This document shows, one piece after another, positions 1 to 11,183 of a stretch of DNA of 64,000 bases. Source of the stretch: Aradus depressus. Lineage: Eukaryota; Arthropoda; Insecta; Hemiptera; Aradidae. Where the stretch lies: contig OY759214.1 of NCBI GenBank assembly GCA_963662175.1, positions 9,796,001 to 9,860,000 of the forward strand, read 5' to 3'. Under the pieces are notes generated by a model. It made no database searches, had not been told where the DNA came from, and worked only from the letters and a program-made list of their open reading frames with translations. Each line of letters opens with the position of its first letter. Position 1 is the first letter of the stretch. The position numbers and the translations under genes are program-made.

Positions 1-74
1 CGTTGAAACCTCGATCTCAGATTTTCGCACGATTGGAATACTTATACTATAGGTATAAGAAAAATGTAAAAAAT

Positions 75-225
75 AAAGAAAAACATGTTTAAAAAAAAAA
101 TATTGTCCATTTCACAAAATATATAAAGACAGTATTTTGTTAAGTCATATACCCATATACTTTATATATTTTGTAAAAAAGACAATGTTTTTTAAATGAA
201 CGTTTTTCTTCATTTTCAAGTGTTT
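75..225. repeat. Foldback AT-rich repeat
   Basis: Two arms (about 75-125 and 160-220) are approximate inverted copies of each other: the left reads from GAAAAACATG through TATTGTCCATTTCAC and the right is its reverse complement. The same sequence recurs at 19085-19160 and 41104-41333, so it is a dispersed family. No coding capacity is seen. Confidence 0.6.
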
Positions 226-298
226 GACAATATTTTGCAAAAAATGTTCAGGATAAAAAAAAAAAAAATGTACATTTTGTGGTTTAACGTCAAATTGG

Positions 299-345
299 AC
301 GACAGTCAGTAAAGTCCCGTATTCACAGGGAGTTTGCATCTCTTC
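299..345 (+). repeat. Fragment resembling the TTAA-MITE terminus
   Basis: The stretch GACGACAGTCAGTAAAGT resembles the right-hand terminus of the TTAA-flanked element at 42109-42680, which carries GACGACAGTCAGAAAAGTG on its reverse strand. Only a few dozen bases match, so this is a relic at best. Confidence 0.35.
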
Positions 346-636
346 AAACTGGTAAGGGAGGCTAAACGCGATTTTAAGTTCAAATCCGATTAAAGCGAGA
401 AAATTTACCAAGTACCCCGTGGCAAGTATGAGTGGGGAAACACAAACACTGCAACCTACAAGGCAATATACAACGGTTTTTTTAAATCAGTATTTGTTAT
501 CACTTCCCCAGCTCCTCCGATCGATTTGACTAAAAATCTGATGATGTACCGATAGTTTATAACTATTGATAGTCTAAGTAACTATCGATATGAATATTCC
601 TTCATTAAAGGGGATACGTTTTGAAGAAAGTTATTT

Positions 637-820
637 TAGAACTTTTACTTTGATGCTGGGAAAAGTGCTAAATGTACTTTGTGCGAAGAGTTATTCAAAA
701 CTAGTTGCAACACATCCAATGTAAGCATCAGCTCTTGAGACATCACCAAGGAACATATAAACCGGCACCCAAGACCAAACAACTCACTGCAGAAGCTGGA
801 TCACTGCCTACTGTTCCATA
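637..820 (+). pseudogene. hAT transposase N-terminal BED zinc-finger remnant
   Basis: A short frame starting near 643 reads through a CxxC pair (AKCTLCEELF) followed by CNTSN. After a +1 shift near 721 it continues as KHQLLRHHQGTYKP. Together these give the Cys-Cys...His-His spacing of a BED zinc finger, the DNA-binding domain at the N-terminus of many hAT transposases. No catalytic domain follows. The AT-rich flanks (about 540-620 and 1200-1262) contain several ATCGATAGT-type motifs, which are common in the ends of hAT elements; the right side reads CTATCCCCATCCTTA. A frameshift and an in-frame stop show it is dead. The superfamily call rests on the finger alone. Confidence 0.45.
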
Positions 821-1353
821 ATGTTTTACAAAAGTATTTTTCGACAAGTTGTTGATTGAAATAAAAATTGTTGAATCTAATGCAATTGTACCTACTTGAT
901 TGTTTTTTGATTATCTACAATAAGTGTTTTTGAATTTTAATTATTGTGTCAATGTTCTTGCCAAGAGTTATATTTAATGCGATTATTTTCGACAGAAAAT
1001 ATTATTTCCATAAAATAAAAGATCGATTTGAAAGAACAATTACTTATTCGATTGATATTTTTATTCCCCTTTCATCCTCCATAACATAGAATAATTTAAA
1101 TTAGGTAGATGTACATGGAAAAATAAAAATAAAATAATCATATTATAATATAATATTGGAATAGTAAAGTATTTTGCATGAAAAGCGGCAACTTACTGAA
1201 TTATCGATAATGTCGATAGTTTTCCACCGATAGTATCCATCTATCGACTATCCCCATCCTTAGTGCAGACTGCCCGATTCAAAAGGCTGGAAGAACTGCC
1301 AACATAAACTAATTTCCTTATATGTTTATGTTTAGTGAATATTTTATTTATAT

Positions 1354-1835
1354 GTTTTACTTCTCCAGCAATACGAAATATAGGGGGAAGTTATGTAACC
1401 CGCCAGCAATTCGATGCAGAGTTTTCTGTGGAATTTCATGTATCTATCTCCTGATTCAAAAAATGTGTCTATGTTAACACATGAATGTATCACACGAAAT
1501 TGTATATGTGCATCGAGAATACCGTAAGGACGACACGTATTGATTTTCAGCCAAATCACCCAAAGGGACTGTCGATTTATCGACTCGTTTATATCGACTT
1601 CGACTTTCATTTGTAATTCAAAAACCCCATAAGGAGAGAGGGCTCAACTCAATAACTGGAGAAGTAGTGAATTTATCGGCCCAAAATGTAGTATGAAGAT
1701 TCAGAAGCCCCTAATGTAAGTCAACTATTAATTTCTAGGCCAAACGGTCTACTGGTTTTGGAGGGCGTGTAAAAAGTTAATTGATTAATTCGTTCTGGGG
1801 AAGTACAATGTCGATGATTTACCGACTGTTTTGTG
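1354..1835 (-). repeat. CTTCCCC repeat copy
   Basis: This copy starts with the terminal motif ACTTCTCCAGCAATACG, the variant hairpin stem AGGGGGAAG, and the diagnostic TTATGTAA. It passes one internal subrepeat (GATTTTCAGCCAAATC, GTGAATTTATCGGCC) and ends at GGGGAAGTACAATG. It is about 480 bp long and non-coding. Confidence 0.7.
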
Positions 1836-2169
1836 TTAAATGTTAAATAACTGATAGACAAGAATATACCCTTCATCTAGAAATTGTTATTCACTTCATG
1901 AACCTCAGGTACAATAGCGGTGATTTCAGACTGACTTCTTGGGCATAGCCCTGACCCTAGGTCGAACTAAATACACGACCTAGCCAACTATTACTCTCTT
2001 GTGGGAGACTTTAATGCCAAACTAAAGTAAAAATACAGTGAATTTAATAAAATCAGGATATGTATATGGAGGGATAGGAGCCGCACCTCTGTGTTACACA
2101 GCTAACCTCTAACCTCACATTCCTGGTCAACTCTTGCACGAGAGGGTCCCATAGTTCAACACACATTGT

Positions 2170-2640
2170 ACTTCCTCCACTATTCCAGCTACAGCGGAAG
2201 TTACCAGACAGCAATTTGATGTTCAAATTATACCGCAACTTCATGTCTTCCGACGCCCAAGTCGTTGGTGCGTCAACGGTACTGTACTTCCCCAGCGCAA
2301 ATTAATCAAATAAATATTTTTTCTCCCTCCAAAATTGGAATAAAAATCTCAGTTGATTCAAATAGGGGTTTCTGAATCCTCAAACATCGGCCGATTTCGC
2401 CGAAAATTAATATGTGTGTCCCTCATTACGTTTTAAATTTAAATATTAAATTTTACATTGATACATTCAGTACATCGGCTGTTATTGGCTTTATTGAGTT
2501 GAGCCGCCCTCTGACCACCTCTTTCCATTTGACCAATTCTACTCAAAATTCATAGGTGTCATCCTTACAGAGTTTTGAATTCACATACAGAATGTTGTAC
2601 CGAAACATTCATTAAAACGGCCGTTATCAGTTTTTGTGTT
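2170..2640 (+). repeat. CTTCCCC repeat copy with both subterminal blocks
   Basis: It begins with the inverted-end block (ATTCCAGCTACAGCGGAAGTTA, diverged), then TACTTCCCCAGCGCAAATTAATC at about 2286, followed by two internal subrepeats carrying ACATCGGCTGTTATTGG and AAACGGCCGTTATCAG. The far inverted end is missing. Confidence 0.6.
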
Positions 2641-3339
2641 AAGGCCCTAATGGGGGACTTACACAATGGGGGCTCAACAAAATTTACTGTGACGATTCTG
2701 AAGTTCCTGAGTAATGTTTTTCAAACAAATCAGTAAATTGGTTTGAGCGAGATCAGAATCTAAATTGAATAATTCACCAAATATATAATTTTTGGAATAG
2801 GGGGTTGGAAATATGAAAATCCGGAAAAATCAAAATCTAAATTCTGATTGCATGTACATACCCTCCATTGTGTAAAGTTCAATTTATTTTCATTATTTTC
2901 GCAGTTATCACAAGAAGACAGATTCACTCTTGATCTAAGCGTTACATTATGTGGTCGTTGATCTATAACAACGCATAAGAAATGACAGCATTTATTTGAT
3001 AACAAATTGAGGAGGCCATTAGAAGGGTTAAGTATTACAGTTGAACAATTTGTCTTCAGAAATATCTTGAATGATAATAAATTTTATTTTCAAAATTTAT
3101 CTACCAGAGAAACTGAGGTTGTTAGCTTCTATGACTTGAAGTCACGTGATTTATCCGCAGAATATATCATTTTTAGAGGTTATCAGTCTTTTTGGGGTCC
3201 ACAAATACGAAGACAGTAAGACGAAACCCATTTAACGAGTCTATGACGTCTTTCTCTAAGTCATATCAGGGGGGAAGTAATATAGTTGTTTAACGTAAGT
3301 TTCACAATTTTAAGTACAAAAATTTAAAGAATTACCAGC

Positions 3340-3856
3340 TATGAACTTCCCCAGCACGGAATAATCAAGTTTCCGCTCTCCATACAAAGCCAATCAACCG
3401 TTTTGGTTAAAACACAATATTTGACTTATACAGTGGCTTCTCAATCCTCACTAAATTTTGAGTCGATAAATTCATTACATCGGCAGTTATTAGAGTATTA
3501 AAATCGAGACTCTCTTCTCTGATCTCCGTTCCTTCCAACCGATTTCACGGAAAATAAATAGGTGCCATACTGATGTTAGTAGGTATATATAGTCAGTATA
3601 TCGGCAGTTATTGGGATTTTTGAGTTGAGTCTTCCCTCCTCTTTGGCCATTTGGCTGAAAATTAATAGGTGTTGTCCTTAAACGATTCATATATACAAAT
3701 TCGATACATTTATTTTATTGTGTTCACAGACACACACATAGTCCTACTTGTTTTGTTTTTTTTCATTTTTTGATTTGAAAGCTCGGAATACATGAAATTC
3801 CGTTGAAAACTCCGCAGCGAATTTTTGACCGATTGCATAACTTCCCCTATACTTGG
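3340..3856 (+). repeat. CTTCCCC repeat copy
   Basis: It runs from GAACTTCCCCAGCACGG through three diverged subrepeats (each with a CGGCAGTTATT core) and the CACAGACACACACA segment to CATAACTTCCCCTATACTT. The terminal hairpin is only partly preserved. Confidence 0.7.
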
Positions 3857-3990
3857 GTAAAAACACCGCTTTTTCGATCATTTGTTTTCCTCCACCTAGT
3901 TATTCGAAAATTACTCAAATCGTACAGTATGTCCAGTGTCATATTTTGAATTTCATACGTCTATGCTTTCATAATTTGTATATTAGTTAT

Positions 3991-4190
3991 TGTGACTCAT
4001 GCCCGGGTTTTAATTACGAGGCCATATCGCCTACTACCAGAGCGCCCATTCGTCGCTCAGGAGGAAATGACTCCGAATCGGTGGGAGTCCTAAATTGTGC
4101 CTTCCCAGGTTTAGTTAAGGTCGGGTGTTTAACGAGTACCTAAAATCGTACAGACTTAACGCCCCACCAGAAAGAAGGGCTTGAATACCT
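3991..4190 (-). repeat. tRNA-derived SINE family 1, degraded copy
   Basis: It contains ACTCATGCCCGGGTTTTAA, CGCCTACTACCAGAGCGC and TTTAACGAGTACCT, which match the tail and body of the full SINE at 7901-8248. The tRNA-like head is absent and there are several substitutions. It is an old, truncated copy. Confidence 0.6.
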
Positions 4191-5373
4191 AAAGCTGAAA
4201 GTCTAACTGTTCGTTCGGGCATTATGCGAAAACGGCGTAACATATTTTCAGGAGAATTGGAGGTTATTTCCAGAATGGTCTAACGTATAGGTTTTGAATG
4301 CTAAGTCTTTCACGGTTAATCAGATTTCCATGAAATTCCACAAATAGCATCCTTATAAGCACGACTCAAACATAGACCATGCGACATCTCCAAATAGCCC
4401 TAAAACGGTATGGTTACTAACCTCCGAAACCGGTTAACCTGCGTGTACAAAATAACCTCAAGACTTTCGTCATTATCCAGCAATGTGTTGTTGTTGCAAT
4501 TGAATAAATAAACGTATATTTTATCTGAATTTTTTATGATTTGTAAACCATTTTTATCTGCGAGAGATAAATTTTATTAGATAACCGTTATAAATGGCAT
4601 TTATATTTGTACAGTATCCGTCTAAACAATAACTTGTTATACACAGTTATATATACATACATATTCCTATCTATATTTAAATCAAGGATATTTTTTGATG
4701 AATATCTTCGATAATTAAACAATCGATTTGAACAACTTTTCACATACATCAAAAGTCGGCAATTGAGTCATAATAACTAACTAGAGAGATAATAATTTCT
4801 GTGAAAACTCAACATAGAATTCCTGCCCAATTACGTAATTTGGACTTACGTAATTTACTTAATGGTATTTGTTACATACTTGGTACAGCTGGAGAATTAG
4901 AACTGTTCATTTATCCGGTAATATAAGAATAAAATTAATTTAATGGTAATATAATCTCGCCGTAAAGAGACAAAAACGGAGCAATGTAAAACGAGAAGAT
5001 AGGTAAATATAAATCAGTGGAGAGAGACAGATGTTTAATTCTTTGAGAGGTGTCCTCTCTGTAGGTTGGCATTATTGTTTTATTATACAGGAGGCAGTGG
5101 CAGCACAAGGCCTGCACTTAATGGCCGCCCCTTTTTGGCATCTCTCCCAAAATGAGACGCCATTTTAATCAAATTTATGTACTTATTTTATCAGATCCTT
5201 CTTTAACTTTATAATGATGCATTTTTTAAGATTATATTAAGGCTCAGGTACTTGCCCAGGACCAATTATTCAAGTTTCCGCTCTCCCTCAGTCTCCCACA
5301 GTAATTTTTTCGTGTCGTTTTACAGGCATTCATGATTTTTGACTTGTGACACTTCTGAAGCGGGGATGCGATA
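4191..5373. other. No gene recognised
   Basis: This stretch is AT-rich. A short CTTCCCC-repeat remnant lies near 5255-5300 (CCAGGACCAATTATTCAAG). I see no coding region with family similarity and no tRNA-like structure. Confidence 0.6.
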
Positions 5374-5375
5374 TA

Positions 5376-6892
5376 CAATCAACAGCAAAAAAAGCAGCGC
5401 ACCTTCTTTTTCTATTATATTTGTTTTGTACAAGGAATTAAATGAGGTTTGACGCATTATATTTGAACATTAGACTTTGTTATTATTTCTCTATAATCCT
5501 CTCCAGTATTAGCAACACAAGGTTCGAGGATTAATGATAAGAACCCTAGGTTTCATAACAAGCCTCATATCAGTGTGTATAGAGTTCTGTAAAGAGACTG
5601 TAACGTTTTTTCATTACTTTTTTTAAAAGTTTAATTCTGTTCTGGAGTTACTGTAGTAACTTCTAAAAGTGGCAAAATGGTTTTAACTGCCGAGATAGCC
5701 GCTAGTATTGTTGTCCTGGTGGCAGATGGAAGAAGTCAGGGTTACATGGCCAGGACTCTTGGGCTACCTGAAACAACTGTTCGGCGGGCCGTCCGTAGGT
5801 ATGAGGAGACTGGCCGATATACGAGGAAGCCAGATTCAGGAAGACCAAGAGCGACAATACCTGCAGACGACCGATTTATCATTCTCCAAACTCTCCGAAA
5901 TCACACCCAGACGGCTGTAGAAACCGCTGAGAGTGTAGACACAGTACGCAGAGGACTCGCAGAAATTGACCTGCACTCGAGAGCCACCGCTACTGGACCT
6001 CTACTCACCCCAGCACACCGAACAGCTCGTCTTCAGTTTGCTCGAGTTTATGAGGCATGGACAGAGAATGACTGGGGACATGTTCTGTTTTCAGACGAGT
6101 CCGGATTTTCTCTGTACGCTTCAGATCAGCGCGTAAGAGTGTGGAGAAGAAGAAGAGAGCGATACGCTGAATGCACTAGAGCGGGAAGAGTACAGTTTGG
6201 AGGTGGGTCGGTGATGGTTTGGGGAGGCATCACTTTAGAAGCCAAGACCGATCTCCACGTATTCCGGAGGCCGACCCTGAATGCACATGCGTATGTGGCT
6301 GAAGTCCTACAAGATTATGTGATGCCTTTTGCTCCATTAATCGGGGAAGATTTTATTTTCATGCAGGACAATGCTCGGCCGCATGTTGCAAATGTGGTAT
6401 CTGAATACCTTAATGAGGTCGGTATTCGTACCCTGGAATGGCCAGCCCGCAGCCCTGACCTTAATCCTATTGAACACCATTGGGACGAGCTGAAAAGGTG
6501 CATCCGCCGCAGACCAAACCATCCCCTTGACTTACAAGAAGTGAGAAATGCTGTGGTGGAAGAATGAGACGGGATGCCTCTAGGAAGCGTGGCTAGTCTC
6601 ATCAGAAGCATGCCTAGAAGACTACAATCAGTTATTCAAGCTAGAGGAGGTAACACTCGTTACTAAGGGAAAAAAGGCGTGTGGACATTTCACTTATTGG
6701 AAGAAATCTGATGTAACATTAAAAAAAAAAATAAAGTAGGTATTCTGTTTTTTTTTAAATTTTGTTGTTTTTCTATACAGTATTTAAAATTTTAAGTATT
6801 ATATGGATAAAAAAAAATAGGACAACTTCTAGCATTCAAATAAAAAATATTAATGAAATTGAAGGTGCGCCGCTTTTTTTTGCTGTTGAGTG
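5376..6892 (+). mobile_element. Tc1-type DNA transposon, nearly full length
   Basis: Terminal inverted repeats of about 33 bp bound the element. The left starts CAATCAACAGCAAAAAAAGC and the right, read in reverse, starts CACTCAACAGCAAAAAAAAG; both continue to GCGCACCTTC. TA dinucleotides flank it at 5374-5375 and 6893-6894, the target duplication of Tc1/mariner elements. Its length (1517 bp) and single transposase are typical of the group. The ends are still well matched, so the insertion is fairly young, but its transposase has a stop. Confidence 0.93.
5677..6666 (+). pseudogene. Tc1 transposase (DD34E), one premature stop
   Basis: This DDE transposase cuts and pastes the surrounding element. 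Residues 1-60 form a helix-turn-helix region ending in the GRPR hook (55-58), and a second DNA-binding helix region follows. The catalytic triad is visible: D140 in FSDESGF, D231 in MQDNARPH and E266 in DLNPIEHHW, with 34 residues between the second and third. A TGA at 6565-6567 ends the frame at 296 residues. The same frame stays open for 32 more codons to a TAA at 6664-6666, which gives the usual family length. The stop probably arose from a TGG. The copy is likely inactive unless the missing tail is dispensable or the stop is read through. Confidence 0.9.
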
Positions 6893-7080
6893 TACATACA
6901 ATATATAATAAGCGAATGTGATACATAATAAATAAATGTCTTGGATGTTGAAAGAGAAATCATTCAATAATGACACTCCATTATCTTGTAATAATTACGG
7001 ATGCGAAAGAGAAATGAAAATATATATAAAAAACAAAGAAAATTGTCACATGAAAAAGGAACATAAAACGTTTGTAGATG

Positions 7081-7290
7081 ATTAGTCTTCAATCCACTAG
7101 TAGGTCTCGAGGCCATTGCCGCCTCATCCACCAAACATGAACATTAGGAAGGGTTCTTGTGGCAAGTCTGCGGACTAAAGGATTAGGGTGAGAGGAAAGG
7201 GTAGAATGGAATTTTCTGTAGCGGGATTTAATTACATCGCTTACAAAGGGAATCTGCAGGTCATTGTGAAGGTTAGCTTTAAAGACGTAG
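7081..7290 (+). repeat. Unclassified repeat, inverted mate at 62.4 kb
   Basis: About 190 bp here match the reverse complement of 62385-62575. The shared part includes GGCCATTGCCGCCTCATCC and a short open stretch reading RMEFSVAGFNYI. Reading-frame similarity persists between the copies, which suggests a fragment of an element's coding or 3' region. I do not recognise the family. Confidence 0.55.
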
Positions 7291-7900
7291 AATGGAGCGT
7301 TTGAGAATTTTATGTAAATTATAAAGTCTTAATTCAAAATTCTCAGTGGTTCTTTGATTCTCGATAAATGTCCAAGTTCACAATTGAAACAAGTCGAGAA
7401 GAGAGTGGCCCAGTTATCAAAATGATTTAAAATACGTTTATAAATATTTAATGATTGATTCCCATTTGATCCAAACTTTACTTGAAAAGAACTAAAAGCT
7501 TTCTTAGTATAGAACAATGTTGAACCATGGAATAGTGTTTACTTTTGATCAACCGAAAATAAATTTCATTTCTTTGAGTAAATAGTGTTACAGACCCTGC
7601 GTATTATTTTATTATTCCAGCTAAAAGATAAGAATAAACAATTTTATCACTTCAGAGCGTTAAAAAGAGGAATAAGAAAAAAAAAAAAATAAAATAAAAC
7701 GGTATTAACAAATGTAATAAAATTATTGAAAAAACGATGGAATGAAGTGGAAAACTAAAAGCATTTTGTTAAGAAAGCATTTTCTAAAGACATTAGCTTA
7801 CGGAAAGTAAATATTTTCATGAAACAAGCTACCCTCAATTCGAAATGTTCAAATTCTTCATATACATCAAGTATAATAATAATAAATAACTTACACTACA

Positions 7901-8248
7901 GGTTTAGGTTTAGGTTTTATGACTCATGCCCGGGCTTTAACTACGAGGTCACGTCGCCTACTACCAGATCGCTCTTTCGTCACTCTGGTGGACATGAGTA
8001 CGACTTTACTATGGGAGTCCTAAATTTTGCCTACCCTAAATTTTTATTCACCTAGGGCAGAAGTCTTTAACGAGTACCTGACATCGTACAGGCTCAGGAC
8101 CATCGCTTAACGTCCCATCCGAAGGACGGCGTGCTTAAGTTTATTTTACCTCCCAGATAAAATAAACTAAGGGCCTCGGTCGGGTTTCGAACCCACGATC
8201 TTGAGCTCAGATGGCAAGCACGTATACCACTGAGCTACCGGCGCCCTC
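7901..8248 (-). repeat. tRNA-derived SINE family 1, complete copy
   Basis: Read on the minus strand, the element opens with a tRNA-like head: GGGCGCCGGTAGCTCAGTGG (A-box region), then GGGTTCGAAACCC (B box), about 75 nt in all. A body of about 250 nt follows, ending in a CCTAAACC-type tail. It is flanked by the 12-bp direct repeat ACTTACACTACA at 7889-7900 and 8249-8260. Such elements are transcribed by RNA polymerase III from the internal boxes and mobilised by LINE enzymes. This is the best reference copy in the window. Confidence 0.92.
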
Positions 8249-8339
8249 ACTTACACTACATTGAGTAACTCTTTATTCAACTATTTTAAAATTCTACAAA
8301 TTTAACAACCTAGTCAAAAGAGACCTCAATGCTTGCTTA

Positions 8340-8460
8340 CTGAACTCAAGATCGTGGGTTCGTAATCCTCTCGGTCGAGGCCCGTTAGGTTTTTTATCTG
8401 GGAAGTGAAAAAAACATTGAGCACGCCGTCCTTCGGATGGGCGTGAGTCACAATAACTAA
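8340..8460 (+). repeat. SINE family 1 fragment with internal deletion
   Basis: The B-box part of the head (AAGATCGTGGGTTCG) is joined through CACGCCGTCCTTCGGATGGG directly to GTGAGTCACAATAACTAAC from the tail. About 200 nt of the body are missing. Confidence 0.65.
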
Positions 8461-8496
8461 CTAAAAATGTGAAAAGAAAACACTGTTTTTATATAA

Positions 8497-8562
8497 CCTC
8501 GGTCGTGTTTCGAACACACGATCTTGAGTAGGCAATCACACTACGTCTGAGCTACCGACCCC
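8497..8562 (-). repeat. SINE head fragment (tRNA-like)
   Basis: Only the tRNA-like head is present: CCTCGGTCGTGTTTCGAACA to GAGCTACCGACCCC, in the opposite orientation to the neighbouring fragment at 8340-8460. It is not a functional tRNA gene. Confidence 0.55.
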
Positions 8563-9194
8563 TAAAGTATACATATATATTTTTTTAATCTTGATTTCGC
8601 ACTATGAGCTCTTTATCAGAAATAAATTATAGATAAAGTGCATTCTTCGATCAATCGTTTATATAATATCAAGTTCTTCAGAAGAATCAAAAAGGAAAAG
8701 AGGAACGCGGGAGGGGGCACTATTTTTTTTTGTAATTTTTCAACCTATGAAATAACGACAAACAAAAAAATATATTTCCGTTTTTTTTTGGGGTATAGGA
8801 TAAATGTGTCCTAATTCAACTTTTGCAAATTTCGTACAAAAAATCATTTATGAATCGCTAAGTTTTCGTTTCCTTGTTACTCTAATCGATCATTTTAATC
8901 AATAATCGACTTACTCAGGGATTGAATCCTCATAATTCATGCCGTGTTCTATCACAAATTATCGAGTTCATAGACACAAACACACATACTGACAGACAGG
9001 GAACTTATTTTTTGAAATCAGGGGAAAAAATGAAATTCCGAATGAACCGATTACCTCCTAACCTTCTGGATAGAAAATGTAGGTCGGTGGAGAGTTTGGC
9101 ATAAAGTTTTGGGAAGTTGTTAAAAAGAAAATTAATTATTGGAGTTAAAGTTAGATTTGAGAGTTTATCTCATCAATGAGGAAAATGTAACAAC
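8563..9194. other. No gene recognised
   Basis: AT-rich sequence with short homopolymers and weak CTTCCCC-repeat remnants near 8880-9060. No supported feature. Confidence 0.5.
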
Positions 9195-9204
9195 TCAGAC
9201 TAAC

Positions 9205-9868
9205 CAGGGTACACCGGCAGGCAGGCCTCAAGACAGAAACGTCTTTCGGGAGGCGGCGTTAGCATTAGTCATGAGAAAACATTTTTTTGACAAAATGTAT
9301 ACTTCCGTTTACAAGTAGGGACGCAGGGCAGACAAATTATACCGATATGAACAAAAACCAACGGCATAATGACAGTATAAGAACTAACTTCTGCCTGACC
9401 TACCTGGTCTGACCCATCCTGTACCAGATATATTGTAAATAGTTACTTGGCTGATTGTTATGTATAACTTATGTAAACATGCCTAACCTGGGAGGGGGGC
9501 TGACTTGTACGCCAGGTTTATAACAGTCATAGGCAGAAACTTATCCCAAAAGGCGGGGGCACCCCATACATTTTGACGAAAGTACAGAAGAAACACTTTA
9601 TTTGGGCAAATCGCGTTAGGGCGACTGCGCACGCCCTTGTTTCTATTTGCAACCTTATTATGAATACAACTCAGTTGTGACTCAGATGGTGGACAGGAAT
9701 AACTCGTCTGTCCCCATCCATGATATTTTAAATTGTTAATGTTTGTTGTAGATTTTTATTTATTTATATTTTTATTATTTAGTTTATTCAAATTTTTATC
9801 AGACTGCCTGATGATGAGGGAAACCTCGAAAGCCGGCTAGCTTACTTAAATAAAAAATCTGTGAGAGG
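9205..9868 (+). mobile_element. Unclassified element with hammerhead-like 3' motif
   Basis: A 664-bp segment lies between direct repeats of TCAGACTAAC (9195-9204 and 9869-9878). Near its right end sit CTGATGA, a GAGG/CCTC stem and GAAA (9806-9842), then AATAAA. A second diverged copy of its 9470-9595 part lies inverted at 11184-11287 (shared core GGGGCTGACTTGTACGCCAG). I see no ORF with known similarity. The end structure resembles Penelope-like or related non-autonomous retroelements, but this is inference. Confidence 0.4.
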
Positions 9869-9939
9869 TCAGACTAACTTATTTTTGACATCCTGCGAAA
9901 TAATCACTTCTCACTACATCAGCCATCTTCATATTAACT

Positions 9940-10280
9940 TTTGTAATCGGTCAGATATTTAGTTGAGACCGGGACCCCCCTGATCTAGAAAATAAAAAAT
10001 CCTGTCTGTCTGTAAACACTATAATTCCTGGTAGAATGAATGTATCGAAATTTTATAAGTAGATCCAAAAACTGATAAGGACGACTCCTGTTGATTTTCA
10101 GCGAAATCAGCCGAAGAATGGGTGGAAGCAGAGGAAAAAACTCAACTCAAAAATCCTAATAACTCTTGATGTAATGAACTTATATATTTATGACGCGGAA
10201 TTTAGTATGACTCAGAAGTCCCCAAGCTTCAGAGGGAGAACGAAAACGTAGATTATTAATTTGAGTTGGGGAAGAACACA
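9940..10280 (-). repeat. CTTCCCC repeat copy
   Basis: It contains GTAATCGGTCAGATATTTAG, CTGTCTGTCTGTAAACAC, one CTAATAACTCTTGATGTAATG subrepeat and the end GTTGGGGAAGAACACAG. The right end abuts the inner element at about 10285. Confidence 0.65.
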
Positions 10281-10284
10281 GTCA

Positions 10285-11030
10285 AATGGGCGGGTTGGCT
10301 GCCAAGTGGTGTAGGTCACAAAAATGGGAAAATGGACTATCACCGCTATTAAATAACCTGGATACAGATCTATCTACTTGTCAAGTGGCGTAGGTCCTAG
10401 TTCAATAGCCGACCCACAGATAGCGTTTAATGTTACAACTCCAAATCCAACGACCGATCAGTTTGGCGATCAAGTGGTATACCATACCTACCTAATGATG
10501 GCGACTTTGGATGTGTTGAAACTGCCAGCAAGAAAAGAACTATTTACATTCTCAAGGACTGGTACCAAGTTATGGGTGAAGCCCGAAGAGCAAATAAATT
10601 CCGGGTTTACGAAATTTGTGACGAAGACTAAAGCCATGGTGAATCCAGAAATTTTTACTTTTTGAATTATTTTAAAAACCATTACCTAGGATGTATAAAT
10701 AATACAACGAAAGTTATTGCAATATTTCAACTTGTATTCAATCTCATTCCCTTCCCAATTTTATATTTTATGAAATATTGGTTAAAAGTGCTGTTTTCAG
10801 AAAATATTTTGATATGACATTTTAAATTTTAAAATACTTAGCAAATTTGTAAAAATGATTTTTGCACTATGAGCGAAAGTATACATTTAAATTGTATTTT
10901 TAGGCCAAAAATAACCCTAAAAAAAGAAACTCTGGATTTATGGAGTGGTGATAACTTTAAAATAGGCTCTCCTGAAAAATTGCAATTTTGGACATACACC
11001 ACTTGGCAGCCAACCCGCCCAAATGTCTCT
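10285..11030. mobile_element. Element with about 32-bp inverted ends, unclassified
   Basis: The left end (about 10286-10317) reads AAATGGGCGGGTTGGCTGCC then AAGTGGTGTAGGTC. The right end (about 10993-11026) is its near-exact reverse complement. The interior of about 700 bp holds a 95-codon open frame (10378-10665) with no recognised domain. A second GTCAAGTGGCGTAGGTCCTA motif lies at 10380. No convincing target duplication could be read, so the superfamily is unknown. Confidence 0.5.
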
Positions 11031-11183
11031 GCAATAGTTTCCCATTCAACAAACTACCGAAGGAATTTTTGTTATAAAAATAAGAAGTAAATAAATCCTT
11101 TTTTTTTTTTGTAATTTAAAAAAATTATAAACAATTACAGGGTTTAAAAATAAAATCCATATAATATACTTATATTATAGTTT

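Noticed and set aside
8165..8245. tRNA gene
   Set aside because: The A and B boxes are present, but it is the head of a SINE with a target duplication, and the acceptor arm does not pair properly. The same holds at 31708, 48133, 50697 and 58686.
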